A DNA stretch of 14,268 nucleotides from JBCCEV01 sp039030125 (GTDB taxonomy: Bacteria; Pseudomonadota; Gammaproteobacteria; Ga0077536): positions 1 to 14,268 of the forward strand of contig JBCCEV010000113.1 in the NCBI GenBank assembly GCA_039030125.1, in the 5' to 3' direction. Shown here in pieces: positions 6,901 through 14,268 of this stretch. The position numbers were made by a program, and so were the translations under genes. The stretch's first letter is position 1. The number at the start of each line of letters is the position of its first letter. Below the pieces are notes generated by a model, which was not told the origin of the DNA, ran no database searches, and was given only the letters and a program-made list of their open reading frames with translations.

Positions 6901-8472
6901 ATGTCGGATATCGACCCAAACTTAAGGCTTTGGGGCTGGTTCTTTTTGGCGCTTTATATTGCCGCCATGTTCGCGTTTGGCTACGTGGGCATGCGCCGGG
7001 TCAAGAATAGCGACGACTTCGCAACGGCACGTGCCAGCTATGGACCGCTGTTCTTAGCCTTTGCGCTAACCGCAACCACTGCCAGCGGCGCCACGTTTTT
7101 GGGGATCCCCGCGATCGGCTACAAGGCGGGCTTTCCGGCACTTTGGTACTCCTGCATCTACCCCCTTGGCGTCTATTTTGGTCTTTTGATTTGTCTTAAA
7201 GGGATCCGCCGCGCGGGCGCTGCCTTTGGTACGCGATCAATGCCCGAGTATTTGGGCGATCGCTTTGATTCAGAAGCTATCCGCATCGTGGTTGCGTTGT
7301 TTTCGATGCTGCTGCTCTTTTATCTCGCCGGGCAGCTCTTAGCCGGCGCCGTCTTGTTCACTTCCATGATGGGGATCGACCTCTTACCGGCGTTGCTCGT
7401 CACCGCCGTGATCATCATGATCTACATCGTCATTGGTGGCGCTCATGCCGACATCCTGACCGACGGTGCCCAAGGTGCGTTAATGCTGACCCTATCGATA
7501 TCGATCATCTTTATGTTCTCGGTAGGCTTCGGTATGGAAGGCGGATTCAGTGGCATGATGGAGTCGCTGCGCTCGCAAGACCCCGATTTGGTTGGCATGT
7601 TTCACCCCACCCACCCCATCGCCAACGATTGGTGGGACGTTTTCGCCCTTTTTGTCATGCACATGCCGCTGGGATTATTGCCCCACATCGGCAACAAGCT
7701 ATGGGCGTTGAAAGATGACGCCGCGCAGAACAAATTCATTGTCATCTCGTTTGTGTTTGGAATGATCCTGCCGGCCATCACGCTCGGCGGCATTCTATCC
7801 CGCGCGATTTTGGGTGATGCCCTTTTGGTGGAGGGGGCAAGCCCGAATGATGCACTGCCCATGCTGTTCATTATGGTGCTCCCCACTTGGCTTGCGGCTT
7901 TGATCGGCGCGGGCGTGTTGGCAGCGGTGATGTCCACCGCCGATGGCTTGGTCGTGTCAACGTCGCAAGTGTTCGCTAATGATATCTATCGCTTGAGTCT
8001 CGCGCCGCGGCTGAAGAACAAACCCGACGACGCCACGGTCGATCGGGTTTCGTTGCTGATCAGTCGTGTCGCCACGATCTTGGTCGTTGGATTGTCCATC
8101 TGGTTAGCCTGGGAATCACAAACGATGAATATCGCGTTGCTGGTAGCTGCAGGCGTTGGCGGCATGACAGCAGCGATCTCAGGACCGGTTTTTGCCGGCA
8201 TGCTTTGGCAGGGCACTACCAAAGCCGGTGCACTCTGCGGGTTTGTGGTTGGCGGGGTTGTATTCATGGTCAGCAAGTTAGGACTCCTCGACCCCACCTC
8301 ATTCGGAAGTGGTGCATTGAGCGCCGCAGTTGCCTGGTTTGATGCGCAAGCTTCCAACCCATTCGCGTGCGGCGCATTGGGTGGCCTGGCGTCGCTCGCC
8401 GCGGTGATTGTGGTGTCTTTATTCACCCAGCGGCCAAATGAAGCCCATCTCAAGCGCGTGTTTGGTGAATAA
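6901..8472 (+). CDS. Sodium:solute symporter family (SSS) transporter
   Basis: Integral inner-membrane protein of 523 residues with about 13 hydrophobic helices, the normal size for the SSS family (LeuT fold), which couples Na+ entry to uptake of a small solute. Family marks are TASGATFLGIPA (60-71), GGAHADILTDGAQG (179-192), and the Ser/Thr-rich helix with MSTADGLVVSTSQVFANDIY (344-363), consistent with a Na+ site. The ATG at 6901 is preferred to an in-frame GTG at 6853: it gives the usual short N-terminus and has a G-rich Shine-Dalgarno (GGGGGGA, about 6886-6892). The short-chain dehydrogenase begins 3 bases after its stop, so the two form an operon and may handle the same compound. The substrate cannot be read from sequence; proline, pantothenate or a carboxylate-like solute are family options. 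Confidence 0.88.
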   Translation: MSDIDPNLRLWGWFFLALYIAAMFAFGYVGMRRVKNSDDFATARASYGPLFLAFALTATTASGATFLGIPAIGYKAGFPALWYSCIYPLGVYFGLLICLKGIRRAGAAFGTRSMPEYLGDRFDSEAIRIVVALFSMLLLFYLAGQLLAGAVLFTSMMGIDLLPALLVTAVIIMIYIVIGGAHADILTDGAQGALMLTLSISIIFMFSVGFGMEGGFSGMMESLRSQDPDLVGMFHPTHPIANDWWDVFALFVMHMPLGLLPHIGNKLWALKDDAAQNKFIVISFVFGMILPAITLGGILSRAILGDALLVEGASPNDALPMLFIMVLPTWLAALIGAGVLAAVMSTADGLVVSTSQVFANDIYRLSLAPRLKNKPDDATVDRVSLLISRVATILVVGLSIWLAWESQTMNIALLVAAGVGGMTAAISGPVFAGMLWQGTTKAGALCGFVVGGVVFMVSKLGLLDPTSFGSGALSAAVAWFDAQASNPFACGALGGLASLAAVIVVSLFTQRPNEAHLKRVFGE

Positions 8473-8475
8473 AGG

Positions 8476-9321
8476 ATGTGCGCCGACAAAGTCGAACTCC
8501 CCTTAGCGCTACCGCCAGAAGCATTAGGCCAGGCGCCGGGCAGGAGTCGACTTGAAGAACGGCGCATTCTCGTGGTTGGTGCCGGTCAACGCGAAAACGA
8601 TGACGCGGACGCGCCCATTGGTAACGGCCGGGCCACAGCAATGCTTTGCGCTCGTGAAGGCGCAGTCGTGGCCTGCGCCGACAGGGATCTTGATGCGGCA
8701 CAAGAAACGACCGCATCGATAAAAGCCGAAGGCGCAAACGCAATCGCGATTGAAGCAGATGCCAGCGTTGAAGAAGACGTAAATCGAATGGTTGAAGCCG
8801 CCGCCGACTCGCTAGGCGGACTCGATGGTTTGGTCATGAACGTAGGCGTTGGGATCGCGCAAGGCCAGTGGCTCGCCGGAACCAGCGTTGACGATTGGGA
8901 CAAAACATTCGCGATCAATACGCGCGGGCATTTCTTAAGCGTAAAAAAAGCACTCGAAGTACTCGAACCTGGATCTAGCATTGTTTTTGTTTCATCCATC
9001 GCGAGCATCAAACCGGGTAGTCGCCTCCCCGCCTACGATGCCTCCAAAGCTGCGCTCACGGCACTCAATCGCCATGTAGCATTCGAAGGCGCTCGCGCCG
9101 GCATTCGGTCAAACGTGGTGGTGCTTGGATTAATCGACACGCCATTGGGAAGGCTGGCGACCGCCGGACGCCCCAATCGGGCGAAAACGCCAGTGCCGCT
9201 CGGGCGCCAAGCCACTGCGTGGGAAGTTGCCTACGCAACCGTGTTCTTACTTTCTAATGAGGCGAGTTACATCAACGGGCACGAGTTGGTGATTGATGCT
9301 GGATTGACGTCTGTAAGGTAA
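8476..9321 (+). CDS. Short-chain dehydrogenase/reductase (SDR) with extended cofactor loop
   Basis: Cytoplasmic NAD(P)-dependent oxidoreductase, 281 residues. The classical SDR parts are all present: the dinucleotide loop beginning VVGAGQ (33-38) and closing IGNGRA (48-53), and the acidic end of strand 2 (ACADRD, suggesting NAD). NVG (122-124) stands in place of the usual NAG. The catalytic tetrad is Asn148, Ser174, Tyr187 and Lys191 (YDASK), and the C-terminus is GHELVIDAG. About nine extra, acidic residues (RENDDADAP) are inserted in the glycine-rich loop. A leader of about 28 residues precedes strand 1. The ATG follows the symporter stop by 3 bases, with AAAGG directly abutting it, too close for normal spacing. 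Reinitiation after the symporter is therefore likely, or a slightly later start. Substrate unknown, perhaps the hydroxy or keto compound imported by the symporter. Confidence 0.87.
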   Translation: MCADKVELPLALPPEALGQAPGRSRLEERRILVVGAGQRENDDADAPIGNGRATAMLCAREGAVVACADRDLDAAQETTASIKAEGANAIAIEADASVEEDVNRMVEAAADSLGGLDGLVMNVGVGIAQGQWLAGTSVDDWDKTFAINTRGHFLSVKKALEVLEPGSSIVFVSSIASIKPGSRLPAYDASKAALTALNRHVAFEGARAGIRSNVVVLGLIDTPLGRLATAGRPNRAKTPVPLGRQATAWEVAYATVFLLSNEASYINGHELVIDAGLTSVR

Positions 9322-9368
9322 CGTTCCCGGGTGAAATCGGTGGGGCCACGTCTTAATCGAAGCACCAT

Positions 9369-9397
9369 TTGGTATCTATTCGGATACCATTTATAAT
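9369..9397 (+). promoter_or_regulatory. Promoter of the XRE/nucleotidyltransferase pair
   Basis: The -35 is TTGGTA (9369-9374), then a 17-base spacer, then -10 TATAAT (9392-9397). This is the best sigma70-type promoter in the window. Transcription should begin near 9404, one base before the ATG at 9405, so the message is probably leaderless. Confidence 0.75.
9370..9389. promoter_or_regulatory. Palindromic operator inside the XRE promoter
   Basis: A perfect inverted repeat TGGTATC-N6-GATACCA covers the -35 box and most of the spacer. Binding of a dimer here would block RNA polymerase. The most likely ligand is the XRE protein encoded immediately downstream, giving autoregulation as in many toxin-antitoxin operons. 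The palindrome is seen; the binding protein is inferred. Confidence 0.7.
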
Positions 9398-9404
9398 CCA
9401 ACTT

Positions 9405-9752
9405 ATGTTGTCCTCACGTGATTCAAGCCTCACGGCACAAACGCTTCGCAAAGCTCGTCTTGAAGCGGGTCTCACGCTTCGCGAGCTAGCCCAACGCGCC
9501 TCCACATCGCATGCAACGCTCTCGGCCTACGAGAACAACGCTAAGGTTCCCTCCGCTGAAGTTTTTTTTAGAATCCTAGAAGCGGCAGGTTTCGGTATTG
9601 ACCTACGGCTCTCAAAACGAGTGCGCCACAACGACGGGATCGCCAGAGGTGAGGAGCTTCAACAGGTTCTAGACCTTGCGGGGCAGTTTCCGGTAAAAGC
9701 ATCGAAGCGCCTCACCTATCCCCAGCTCAGAAAAGTCGTTGGATCTCACTAA
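9405..9752 (+). CDS. XRE-family helix-turn-helix regulator, probable antitoxin
   Basis: DNA-binding protein of 115 residues from the ATG at 9405. A TTG at 9369 is rejected because it lies inside the promoter -35. The HTH_3/XRE domain spans about residues 12-68: TLRKARLEAGLTLRELAQ (helices 1 and 2), ASTSHATLSAYENNAKVPS (recognition helix and following turn), then VFFRILEAAGF. The C-terminal part, RGEELQQVLDLAGQFPVK, looks like the extension seen in XRE proteins paired with AbiEii-like nucleotidyltransferases; it may bind the toxin or serve dimerisation. The gene overlaps the following one by 14 bases and has a palindromic operator in its promoter. Antitoxin and autorepressor roles are inferred from this layout. 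Confidence 0.8.
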   Translation: MLSSRDSSLTAQTLRKARLEAGLTLRELAQRASTSHATLSAYENNAKVPSAEVFFRILEAAGFGIDLRLSKRVRHNDGIARGEELQQVLDLAGQFPVKASKRLTYPQLRKVVGSH

Positions 9753-10284
9753 CAAGATCATCGATCTGCACCACGCTCTTCGCGACGCGGAGTTACCCCA
9801 CGCCTTCGGCGGTGCATTGGCGCTCGCATGGTGTACTGGACGGGCGCGAGGCACGATTGATATTGACATCAATGTATTTGTTGAACCCGAACACACCGCA
9901 AATGTCATTAACGCATTGCCTGATGAAATGGAAATCACCGCCAAGCTCCAGAAGGAATTACGTCGCGACGGCCAGGTAAGACTCCTTTGGGATAAAACGC
10001 CCGTCGATATTTTCTTAAACACCGTTCGCCTTCATCAAAAGGCGAGTCAAAGAGTATTTTGGGAAACATTCGCGGACGAACCGATCCCGTTCTTATCCTG
10101 TGCTGACATCGCGGTGTTCAAGATCTTTTTTAATCGCACCAAAGATTGGGCCGATTTAGAGGAGATGGCGGTAGCCGGAACAATCGATCTCGATGAACTT
10201 AGCTCGGTCGTGACTCAAGCTCTCGGTGGTGACGATGAGCGTATACATCGCTTGAACGCGCTGCCGCAGTCCAACGAAGATTGA
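9739..10284 (+). CDS. Nucleotidyltransferase-fold protein (AbiEii/DUF6036-like), probable toxin
   Basis: 181-residue cytoplasmic protein of the polymerase-beta-type nucleotidyltransferase superfamily. GGALALA (24-30) is the helix following the glycine pair. The catalytic acids are Asp41 and Asp43 in TIDIDINVF, with a third carboxylate at Asp90 in PVDIFLN. The later segment FKIFFNRTKDWADLEEM (127-143) is the Lys/Arg-Asp-Trp-Asp-Leu region common in AbiEii-like toxins. Such toxins modify tRNA or other targets with nucleotides, and abortive phage defence is one known role. The start is a TTG, 14 bases inside the antitoxin gene with only a weak AAAAG upstream, so translation probably depends on the upstream reading frame. 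All catalytic residues appear intact. The activity and partner are inferred from fold and context. Confidence 0.77.
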   Translation: MDLTNKIIDLHHALRDAELPHAFGGALALAWCTGRARGTIDIDINVFVEPEHTANVINALPDEMEITAKLQKELRRDGQVRLLWDKTPVDIFLNTVRLHQKASQRVFWETFADEPIPFLSCADIAVFKIFFNRTKDWADLEEMAVAGTIDLDELSSVVTQALGGDDERIHRLNALPQSNED

Positions 10285-10339
10285 ATTTGCTCTGAATCAG
10301 GAAGCGAAGCAGCAGCCTCCATCACATCGAACTAGATCA

Positions 10340-10353
10340 TTGCTGGCCAGCAA
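10340..10353. repeat. Perfect 14-bp palindrome
   Basis: TTGCTGG directly joined to its reverse complement CCAGCAA, between the convergent toxin and immunity-like genes. With no loop it is more like a protein-binding site than a terminator. It could also be chance. Confidence 0.35.
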
Positions 10354-10373
10354 CTGACGAGATCTCCTATTGC

Positions 10374-10399
10374 GAAAAGGGCTCCGACCCCTTTAATTT
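10374..10399. repeat. REP-like repeat, copy 2 (GGGCTCCGACCCC core)
   Basis: Shares the core and the A-rich and T-rich flanks with the copy at 3584-3610. Here AAAGGG pairs perfectly with CCCTTT around CTCCGAC. It lies between two convergent genes, where the hairpin might also end transcription from either side. Confidence 0.5.
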
Positions 10400-10410
10400 G
10401 TTTGACCAAT

Positions 10411-10932
10411 TTATTCAGGGGATTCCTCAGGCTCTGACGCCTTTAATTCTCCAGTTACATTTTCTTCGAGCCGTTCCTTGAGAATTTCGTAATCAGAAAT
10501 TGATTCAAAGATTGGAATCATATTGCTGTCTCGCAGAGTAAGGCGGATGCCTCTAGACTTAACTGCTTTGAAATAGTCCTTGTCTGTATCCGCAATGTTC
10601 GCCACCCGCTCGATTTCATTCCACTTCACAAATTTTTTGGCTCGATTCCTGTCAGTCAAAAACAACCCTTCCGACGTTGTCGAGATCGAATAATACAACT
10701 CAGAATATCGGCGATCGGCCCATATATCGAAAACCAAAATGGGGACTCCAAGCACCAATATCAATTTCACGGTCAGGCTTAATGTTTGAGCAGAACTCAA
10801 AAGGTAAATAACTGGCACGCAAACGATCAATACAAAAATCAAAGAAATTACAAACTGTTTTAACCAACGATTCCTTGCCCAGAATCCGTAGGCATGCTCT
10901 AGCTCGTGATTTTCTTCAGCGTTATTTCTCAT
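10411..10932 (-). CDS. Two-helix membrane protein with PH-like domain, candidate Rhs immunity protein
   Basis: 173 residues from the ATG at 10932. A longer frame starting at 11010 lies fully inside the Rhs gene and is rejected. Two hydrophobic helices are at about 26-47 and 52-69 with a short loop between. A soluble C-terminal part, about 80-155, is rich in beta strands (YYSISTTSEGLFLTDR, KFVKWNEIERV, GIRLTLRDS) and ends with a helix (DYEILKERLEE). This looks like a bacterial PH-like domain. The tail is acidic. The gene overlaps the end of the Rhs gene by 11 bases. It is clearly AT-rich (about 35-45% GC in lines I counted, against about 55% in the metabolic genes), a common sign of exchanged toxin/immunity modules. 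Immunity function is inferred from position and membrane nature; I do not recognise a named immunity family. Confidence 0.62.
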   Translation of the reverse strand: MRNNAEENHELEHAYGFWARNRWLKQFVISLIFVLIVCVPVIYLLSSAQTLSLTVKLILVLGVPILVFDIWADRRYSELYYSISTTSEGLFLTDRNRAKKFVKWNEIERVANIADTDKDYFKAVKSRGIRLTLRDSNMIPIFESISDYEILKERLEENVTGELKASEPEESPE

Positions 10933-13900
10933 AAACAACCAGTTGCTGATTCGTATTAGCGCGACCCGGATACAAAACGAACCCACCAGCGGCATTTGCT
11001 CCTCGTCCATTCACGGGATATAGATTTTGGCGGACCTTGTTAGCGGCCTGAAAAGTAAAGTCACCGGCAACGCCTAACGCGGTTTGAATCCCTTCTACGA
11101 GGGCGACGTCGGTTAACGCGGTGGAGCCCGCTGTTAATAAACCGTCCGTGAGTAAGAACGTGCCAAATGCAGTTGCACCCAGGGCCAATCCGCTTCTTAA
11201 TAGATCAACCTGGCCATCTCTAAGCAGTTGAGTTGTAGAGTCAACGATACCCGTGGTAAGAAGATTTGCCGTCAACGTGCTTCTTGCATTTGTTCCTAGG
11301 ATTAAATTCGCACGTGAACCAATCGCGGGTCCCAACAAAGCTGCGCCCGCAAAGTTTGCACCGAAAGCTTGACCGGCCATCTTGAGGTCGCCGCCCGAGG
11401 TAATGAAGGTCCCGACTCCCCCGGCCGTTCCTGCCACCGAACCAGAGATCACCGACGAGCGAACTGTATTGGAGGCTAAGAATCGGGCGATGGGCGGTCC
11501 AACTGTGCGGCCCAGAATCAAGCCGCCAATACATAATCCGGAACCGCAAATCTTTCCTGTCGGATCATTCTCAACCATCGGGCGATTAGCTACGTAAGCA
11601 TAAAAATTCACGTCGCCCGCCTGGAAACCTAATGGATCTTCTGCAGTGAATCTCCCTATTTCCGCGTCATAATATCGCGCCCGATAGTAATAGAGGCCCG
11701 TATCCCGATCGTATTCGCGCCCGGTATAAGTGAGATCGTTTCCGGTGCCAGGTGTGGGCAATGTGAGCGGTGCGCCAAACGCGTCGTATCTGATCTCTTC
11801 TTCGATGGCTCCCGCATGTCCCGTTAACGCTGTCACAGAATTGATTTGATCGTGATGGAAGGTGTAGTTCGTCCAATCGTTAGGATCGGATGAAAGGTAG
11901 TGAAAACCGTTCACGATCTCGTCAATTACAACACCACGAAGATACTTTTCTTCCAAGGTGCCGCTGGCATCATATGAGGCCTCTAGATGCTCGCCTTCAA
12001 GGTGATAGTGTTTGGTGTCTTTTTCAATACGATACGCGTTCGGATCATATGCAAAGTTATGTGTCTGTGAAGACGTGGAGATTTCTGCGACGTTACCCTT
12101 TCCGTCGTAAGTAAGATTGACCATTAATCCGCCTGAAGCATCAAGCTTGGTATCAAGCCTGCCGGCATCGTCGTACGTGAACTCCCGGTGGAATGAGCCA
12201 GTCGGCGAGCCAACGCGGATGTTGTGTAGGCGGTTACCTTGAGGCCCCTGCGAACAATCCGTTGGGTGATAGCAATAGTGATGCATCGTGCCATTCGCAA
12301 GCAACGTCTTGCGGTTGCCGACAGCGTCGTAAGTATAAGTGCGGTCTTGGGCGTTAACCGTCGAATCCACATCGATTAGACGATAGAGCGCATCGTAGAC
12401 ATACGCCGTGCTTTCTGAGGACGCATTGTCGGTAATGCTTGAAATATTACCGACTTCATCATGCGTGTAGATCAAGTCTTCTATTACGGTGCCATCGGCA
12501 GAGACATTCTTCAAACCCGTAAGTCGATTATCTTCGTCATAGGCGTAATCGGTTTTTGCGCCGTTTGATAGGATCCGATTCAATAATCGGCCGGCGCCAT
12601 CGTAGTGATAGGAAACCTGTAAGAATGATGGGTTTGTCATCGCTACCAGGCGGTTAGTGCTGTCGTACTGAAAGGTCGTTACATCGCCTTCATAGTTGGT
12701 CTTGGTTTTTATATTGCCAACGGGGTCATACGTCCAGCTCATCCCCTTGCCAAGCCGGGAGTCAGTTTTACTGAGCATCGAATGCCGAGCGTCGTAACTA
12801 TAGCTATAGGTAACTTCATCGTTAGCCAGGCTGACGAGATCGCCATAGTCGTCGTAGATCAGCATCTCGCTAGTCGCATCACTCAAGTAGTCTGTTTGTG
12901 TGCGGCGATTGAGTACATCGTAGGTGTGGCGCGCGATCCGACCCGTGCGATCCTCGGATTCGAGGACGTTACCTGCTTGGTCGTACTGCGTAATGCGCTC
13001 AGTTTTGTCGGTAGGCGATTCAATGATTGGATCTATCGTTTCGATGAGGCGACCAAGATCATCGTAGATAAATGTCGTTACCTGTCCTTCGGCGTCCGTG
13101 ATGCTGGTGATGTTGCCTAATAAATCATAGGTTGAGATGGTTTCTCCATTAGTCGCGTCGCGGGCCAGGATCGGCCGATTCAGTTCATCGAATTCCGCAT
13201 AGACGCTCGCGTTTTCGTTGTTCTTAGGCTGAGAACCTGCAACCGCATTAGCATCCGTAAGATGCGTTTGGTTGCCGTTTTCGTCGTAATCGAAAATGGT
13301 TTCACGACCGGCTTGTGAAATAGTTTTTGTTACGCGGCCGAGCGCATCATATTCGCTCTGCGTTCGGTTACCGTTAGCATCTTTGGTAGCGACGAGTCGA
13401 CCAGCAAGATCGTAGCTCATTTCCGTACGATGACCATTCGCATCGATGATCGCGTCGCGACGATCCATTTCGTCGTAGTCGAAACGCGTTGTGTGACCGT
13501 TAGCGTCGGTTTCAGCCGTGAGATTACCGACTTCGTCGTATTCAAACATTACGGTGTTGCCGAATACGTCGGTGGTGGAAATCCGACGATCAGCAGCATC
13601 GTAGGCATGAATTGCGACCGTGCAGGTCACGAACCCTCCTGAGGGCGCGGCACACCCGTTCTTAGCAATCGTGGTCGCGTAATGGATTTTCTCCTCTGCG
13701 ACTTGGCCGTTGGCATCATAGACTGTCTCACTGATGTCGCCCCGAGGATTTGTGATTTTCACGACTCGATTAAGGGCGTCATATTCAAAGGTCGTCACGA
13801 GTGATTCCAACGTCGGATCGATTGCGGATCTGCGTCGCTGTAACGTCTCCGTCAGCACACGGCCAAGTAGATCATAAGAAAATTCGGTCGTTACGCTGCC

Positions 13901-14268
13901 GCCGGTGGTCGCGCCGGATACCGTTTGCTGATGCAGATCGATTCCATTCGGATGGTAAACATAATCGGTGATCCGTTGCCGAGCGGAGTCGTTTTGATCG
14001 ATGTATTCAACACGTTGCTTGATCTGACCAAAGTTGGTCTGGGCAGCATCTGCATAGTAGGCATATTCTTCGAGGATCACGTTTGCAACGCCGTTAATAG
14101 TCGCTTCGATTCGGGCCAACTTGCCGGCAACCGAATTGGCGTTAATGTCTGTTGTCGCGTGATAGTGACGTGTGGTCGGATTACCTCGCTTGTCTAAGGT
14201 AATCGTCGGCTGATCGTAGATGCCATAGTCAAAGTCGGTACTTTGATTGAGCGCATCGCTCTCCCGAG
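10922..14268 (-). CDS. Rhs/YD-repeat protein, 5' end beyond the window
   Basis: The visible part has 1114 residues, and the frame is open to the right edge, so the N-terminus is missing. A TTG at 14119 is not the start, because the YD repeats continue upstream of it. Many copies of the 21-residue RHS repeat follow the pattern YD-x-x-G-R, with DANGH/DANGN linkers. They end in the Rhs core signature RARYYDAEIGRFTAEDPLG and NFYAYVANRPMVENDPTG (about 11550-11700). Such repeats form a large shell that encloses a C-terminal toxin, often delivered by type VI secretion or another export route. The roughly 208-residue tail after DPTG is unusually Gly/Ala-rich and hydrophobic, with several possible helices, and ends in a short polar piece. 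No nuclease motif is seen. A membrane-acting toxin is possible, but an inactive or structural tail cannot be excluded. Confidence 0.9.
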   Translation of the reverse strand, partial: RESDALNQSTDFDYGIYDQPTITLDKRGNPTTRHYHATTDINANSVAGKLARIEATINGVANVILEEYAYYADAAQTNFGQIKQRVEYIDQNDSARQRITDYVYHPNGIDLHQQTVSGATTGGSVTTEFSYDLLGRVLTETLQRRRSAIDPTLESLVTTFEYDALNRVVKITNPRGDISETVYDANGQVAEEKIHYATTIAKNGCAAPSGGFVTCTVAIHAYDAADRRISTTDVFGNTVMFEYDEVGNLTAETDANGHTTRFDYDEMDRRDAIIDANGHRTEMSYDLAGRLVATKDANGNRTQSEYDALGRVTKTISQAGRETIFDYDENGNQTHLTDANAVAGSQPKNNENASVYAEFDELNRPILARDATNGETISTYDLLGNITSITDAEGQVTTFIYDDLGRLIETIDPIIESPTDKTERITQYDQAGNVLESEDRTGRIARHTYDVLNRRTQTDYLSDATSEMLIYDDYGDLVSLANDEVTYSYSYDARHSMLSKTDSRLGKGMSWTYDPVGNIKTKTNYEGDVTTFQYDSTNRLVAMTNPSFLQVSYHYDGAGRLLNRILSNGAKTDYAYDEDNRLTGLKNVSADGTVIEDLIYTHDEVGNISSITDNASSESTAYVYDALYRLIDVDSTVNAQDRTYTYDAVGNRKTLLANGTMHHYCYHPTDCSQGPQGNRLHNIRVGSPTGSFHREFTYDDAGRLDTKLDASGGLMVNLTYDGKGNVAEISTSSQTHNFAYDPNAYRIEKDTKHYHLEGEHLEASYDASGTLEEKYLRGVVIDEIVNGFHYLSSDPNDWTNYTFHHDQINSVTALTGHAGAIEEEIRYDAFGAPLTLPTPGTGNDLTYTGREYDRDTGLYYYRARYYDAEIGRFTAEDPLGFQAGDVNFYAYVANRPMVENDPTGKICGSGLCIGGLILGRTVGPPIARFLASNTVRSSVISGSVAGTAGGVGTFITSGGDLKMAGQAFGANFAGAALLGPAIGSRANLILGTNARSTLTANLLTTGIVDSTTQLLRDGQVDLLRSGLALGATAFGTFLLTDGLLTAGSTALTDVALVEGIQTALGVAGDFTFQAANKVRQNLYPVNGRGANAAGGFVLYPGRANTNQQLVVYEK
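13370..13565. repeat. 63-base periodic repeats inside the Rhs gene
   Basis: The element CCGTTAGCATC / CCATTCGCATC / CCGTTAGCGTC recurs at 13371, 13434 and 13497, exactly 63 bases apart. This matches 21-residue RHS repeats with the linker DANG. The periodicity is visible in DNA as well as protein and could allow recombination between repeats. Confidence 0.75.

Noticed and set aside
6810..7010. Short rightward frame with a hydrophobic start resembling a signal peptide
   Set aside because: It runs into the symporter gene in another frame, ends with a non-protein-like sequence, and lacks a ribosome site.
7986..8743. Opposite-strand frames across the symporter/SDR junction
   Set aside because: They are antisense to two well-supported genes, low in complexity, and have no recognisable domain.
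12782..13120. Rightward frame of 112 codons inside the Rhs gene
   Set aside because: It is a shadow of the repeat-rich coding strand; its Val/Ile-rich sequence comes from the complement of Asp and Tyr codons.
13340..13565. Regular 63-base spacing suggesting a CRISPR-like array
   Set aside because: The repeats are degenerate and coincide exactly with 21-residue RHS protein repeats in an open frame.
14117..14119. TTG at 14119 as the start of the Rhs gene
   Set aside because: The frame upstream is open to the window edge and still encodes RHS-type sequence (DFDYGIYDQ and TLDKRGN).

Overview
The window looks like a chromosomal segment of a Gram-negative bacterium, most likely a gammaproteobacterium of marine or soil type. 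GC content is near 55% in the metabolic part. The signs are a lipoprotein esterase, a protein with a VPLPA/PEP-CTERM-like sorting tail, REP-like repeats and an Rhs protein. I cannot name a genus from the sequence alone.

Left part (1-4644), acyl-CoA metabolism. A crotonase gene and a PHB-depolymerase-like lipoprotein esterase run leftward. A secreted DUF1566-type protein with a sorting tail, a second crotonase and a luciferase-like flavin monooxygenase run rightward. The two crotonases are clearly related. Both lack the two catalytic glutamates of true enoyl-CoA hydratases and instead carry a Glu where delta3,delta2-enoyl-CoA isomerases have theirs.

Middle part (4646-9321). A leftward three-gene operon is the highlight. 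Its first gene is a UGSC-family selenoprotein: a naive reading frame breaks at an in-frame TGA, but the same frame continues as U-G-S-C and on to a normal stop, with a plausible bacterial SECIS hairpin just downstream of the TGA. It overlaps by 4 bases (ATGA) with a conserved 355-residue partner of unknown function. A small protein, probably of dimeric alpha/beta-barrel fold, follows. Divergently, a sodium:solute symporter is followed 3 bases later by a short-chain dehydrogenase with an unusual cofactor loop.

Right part (9322-14268), accessory or conflict genes. An XRE regulator and a nucleotidyltransferase-fold protein form a toxin-antitoxin-like pair. Its promoter carries a perfect palindromic operator, and transcription should start almost at the ATG, so the message is probably leaderless. 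Next come a 14-bp palindrome and a second REP-like repeat. Last, and leftward, is the 3' part of a large Rhs/YD-repeat gene that runs off the right edge. Its hydrophobic C-terminal tail after the DPxG boundary overlaps by 11 bases with a small AT-rich gene for a two-helix membrane protein, which is arranged like an immunity gene.

Genes and motifs were recognised from memory of families. No database search or folding program was run.
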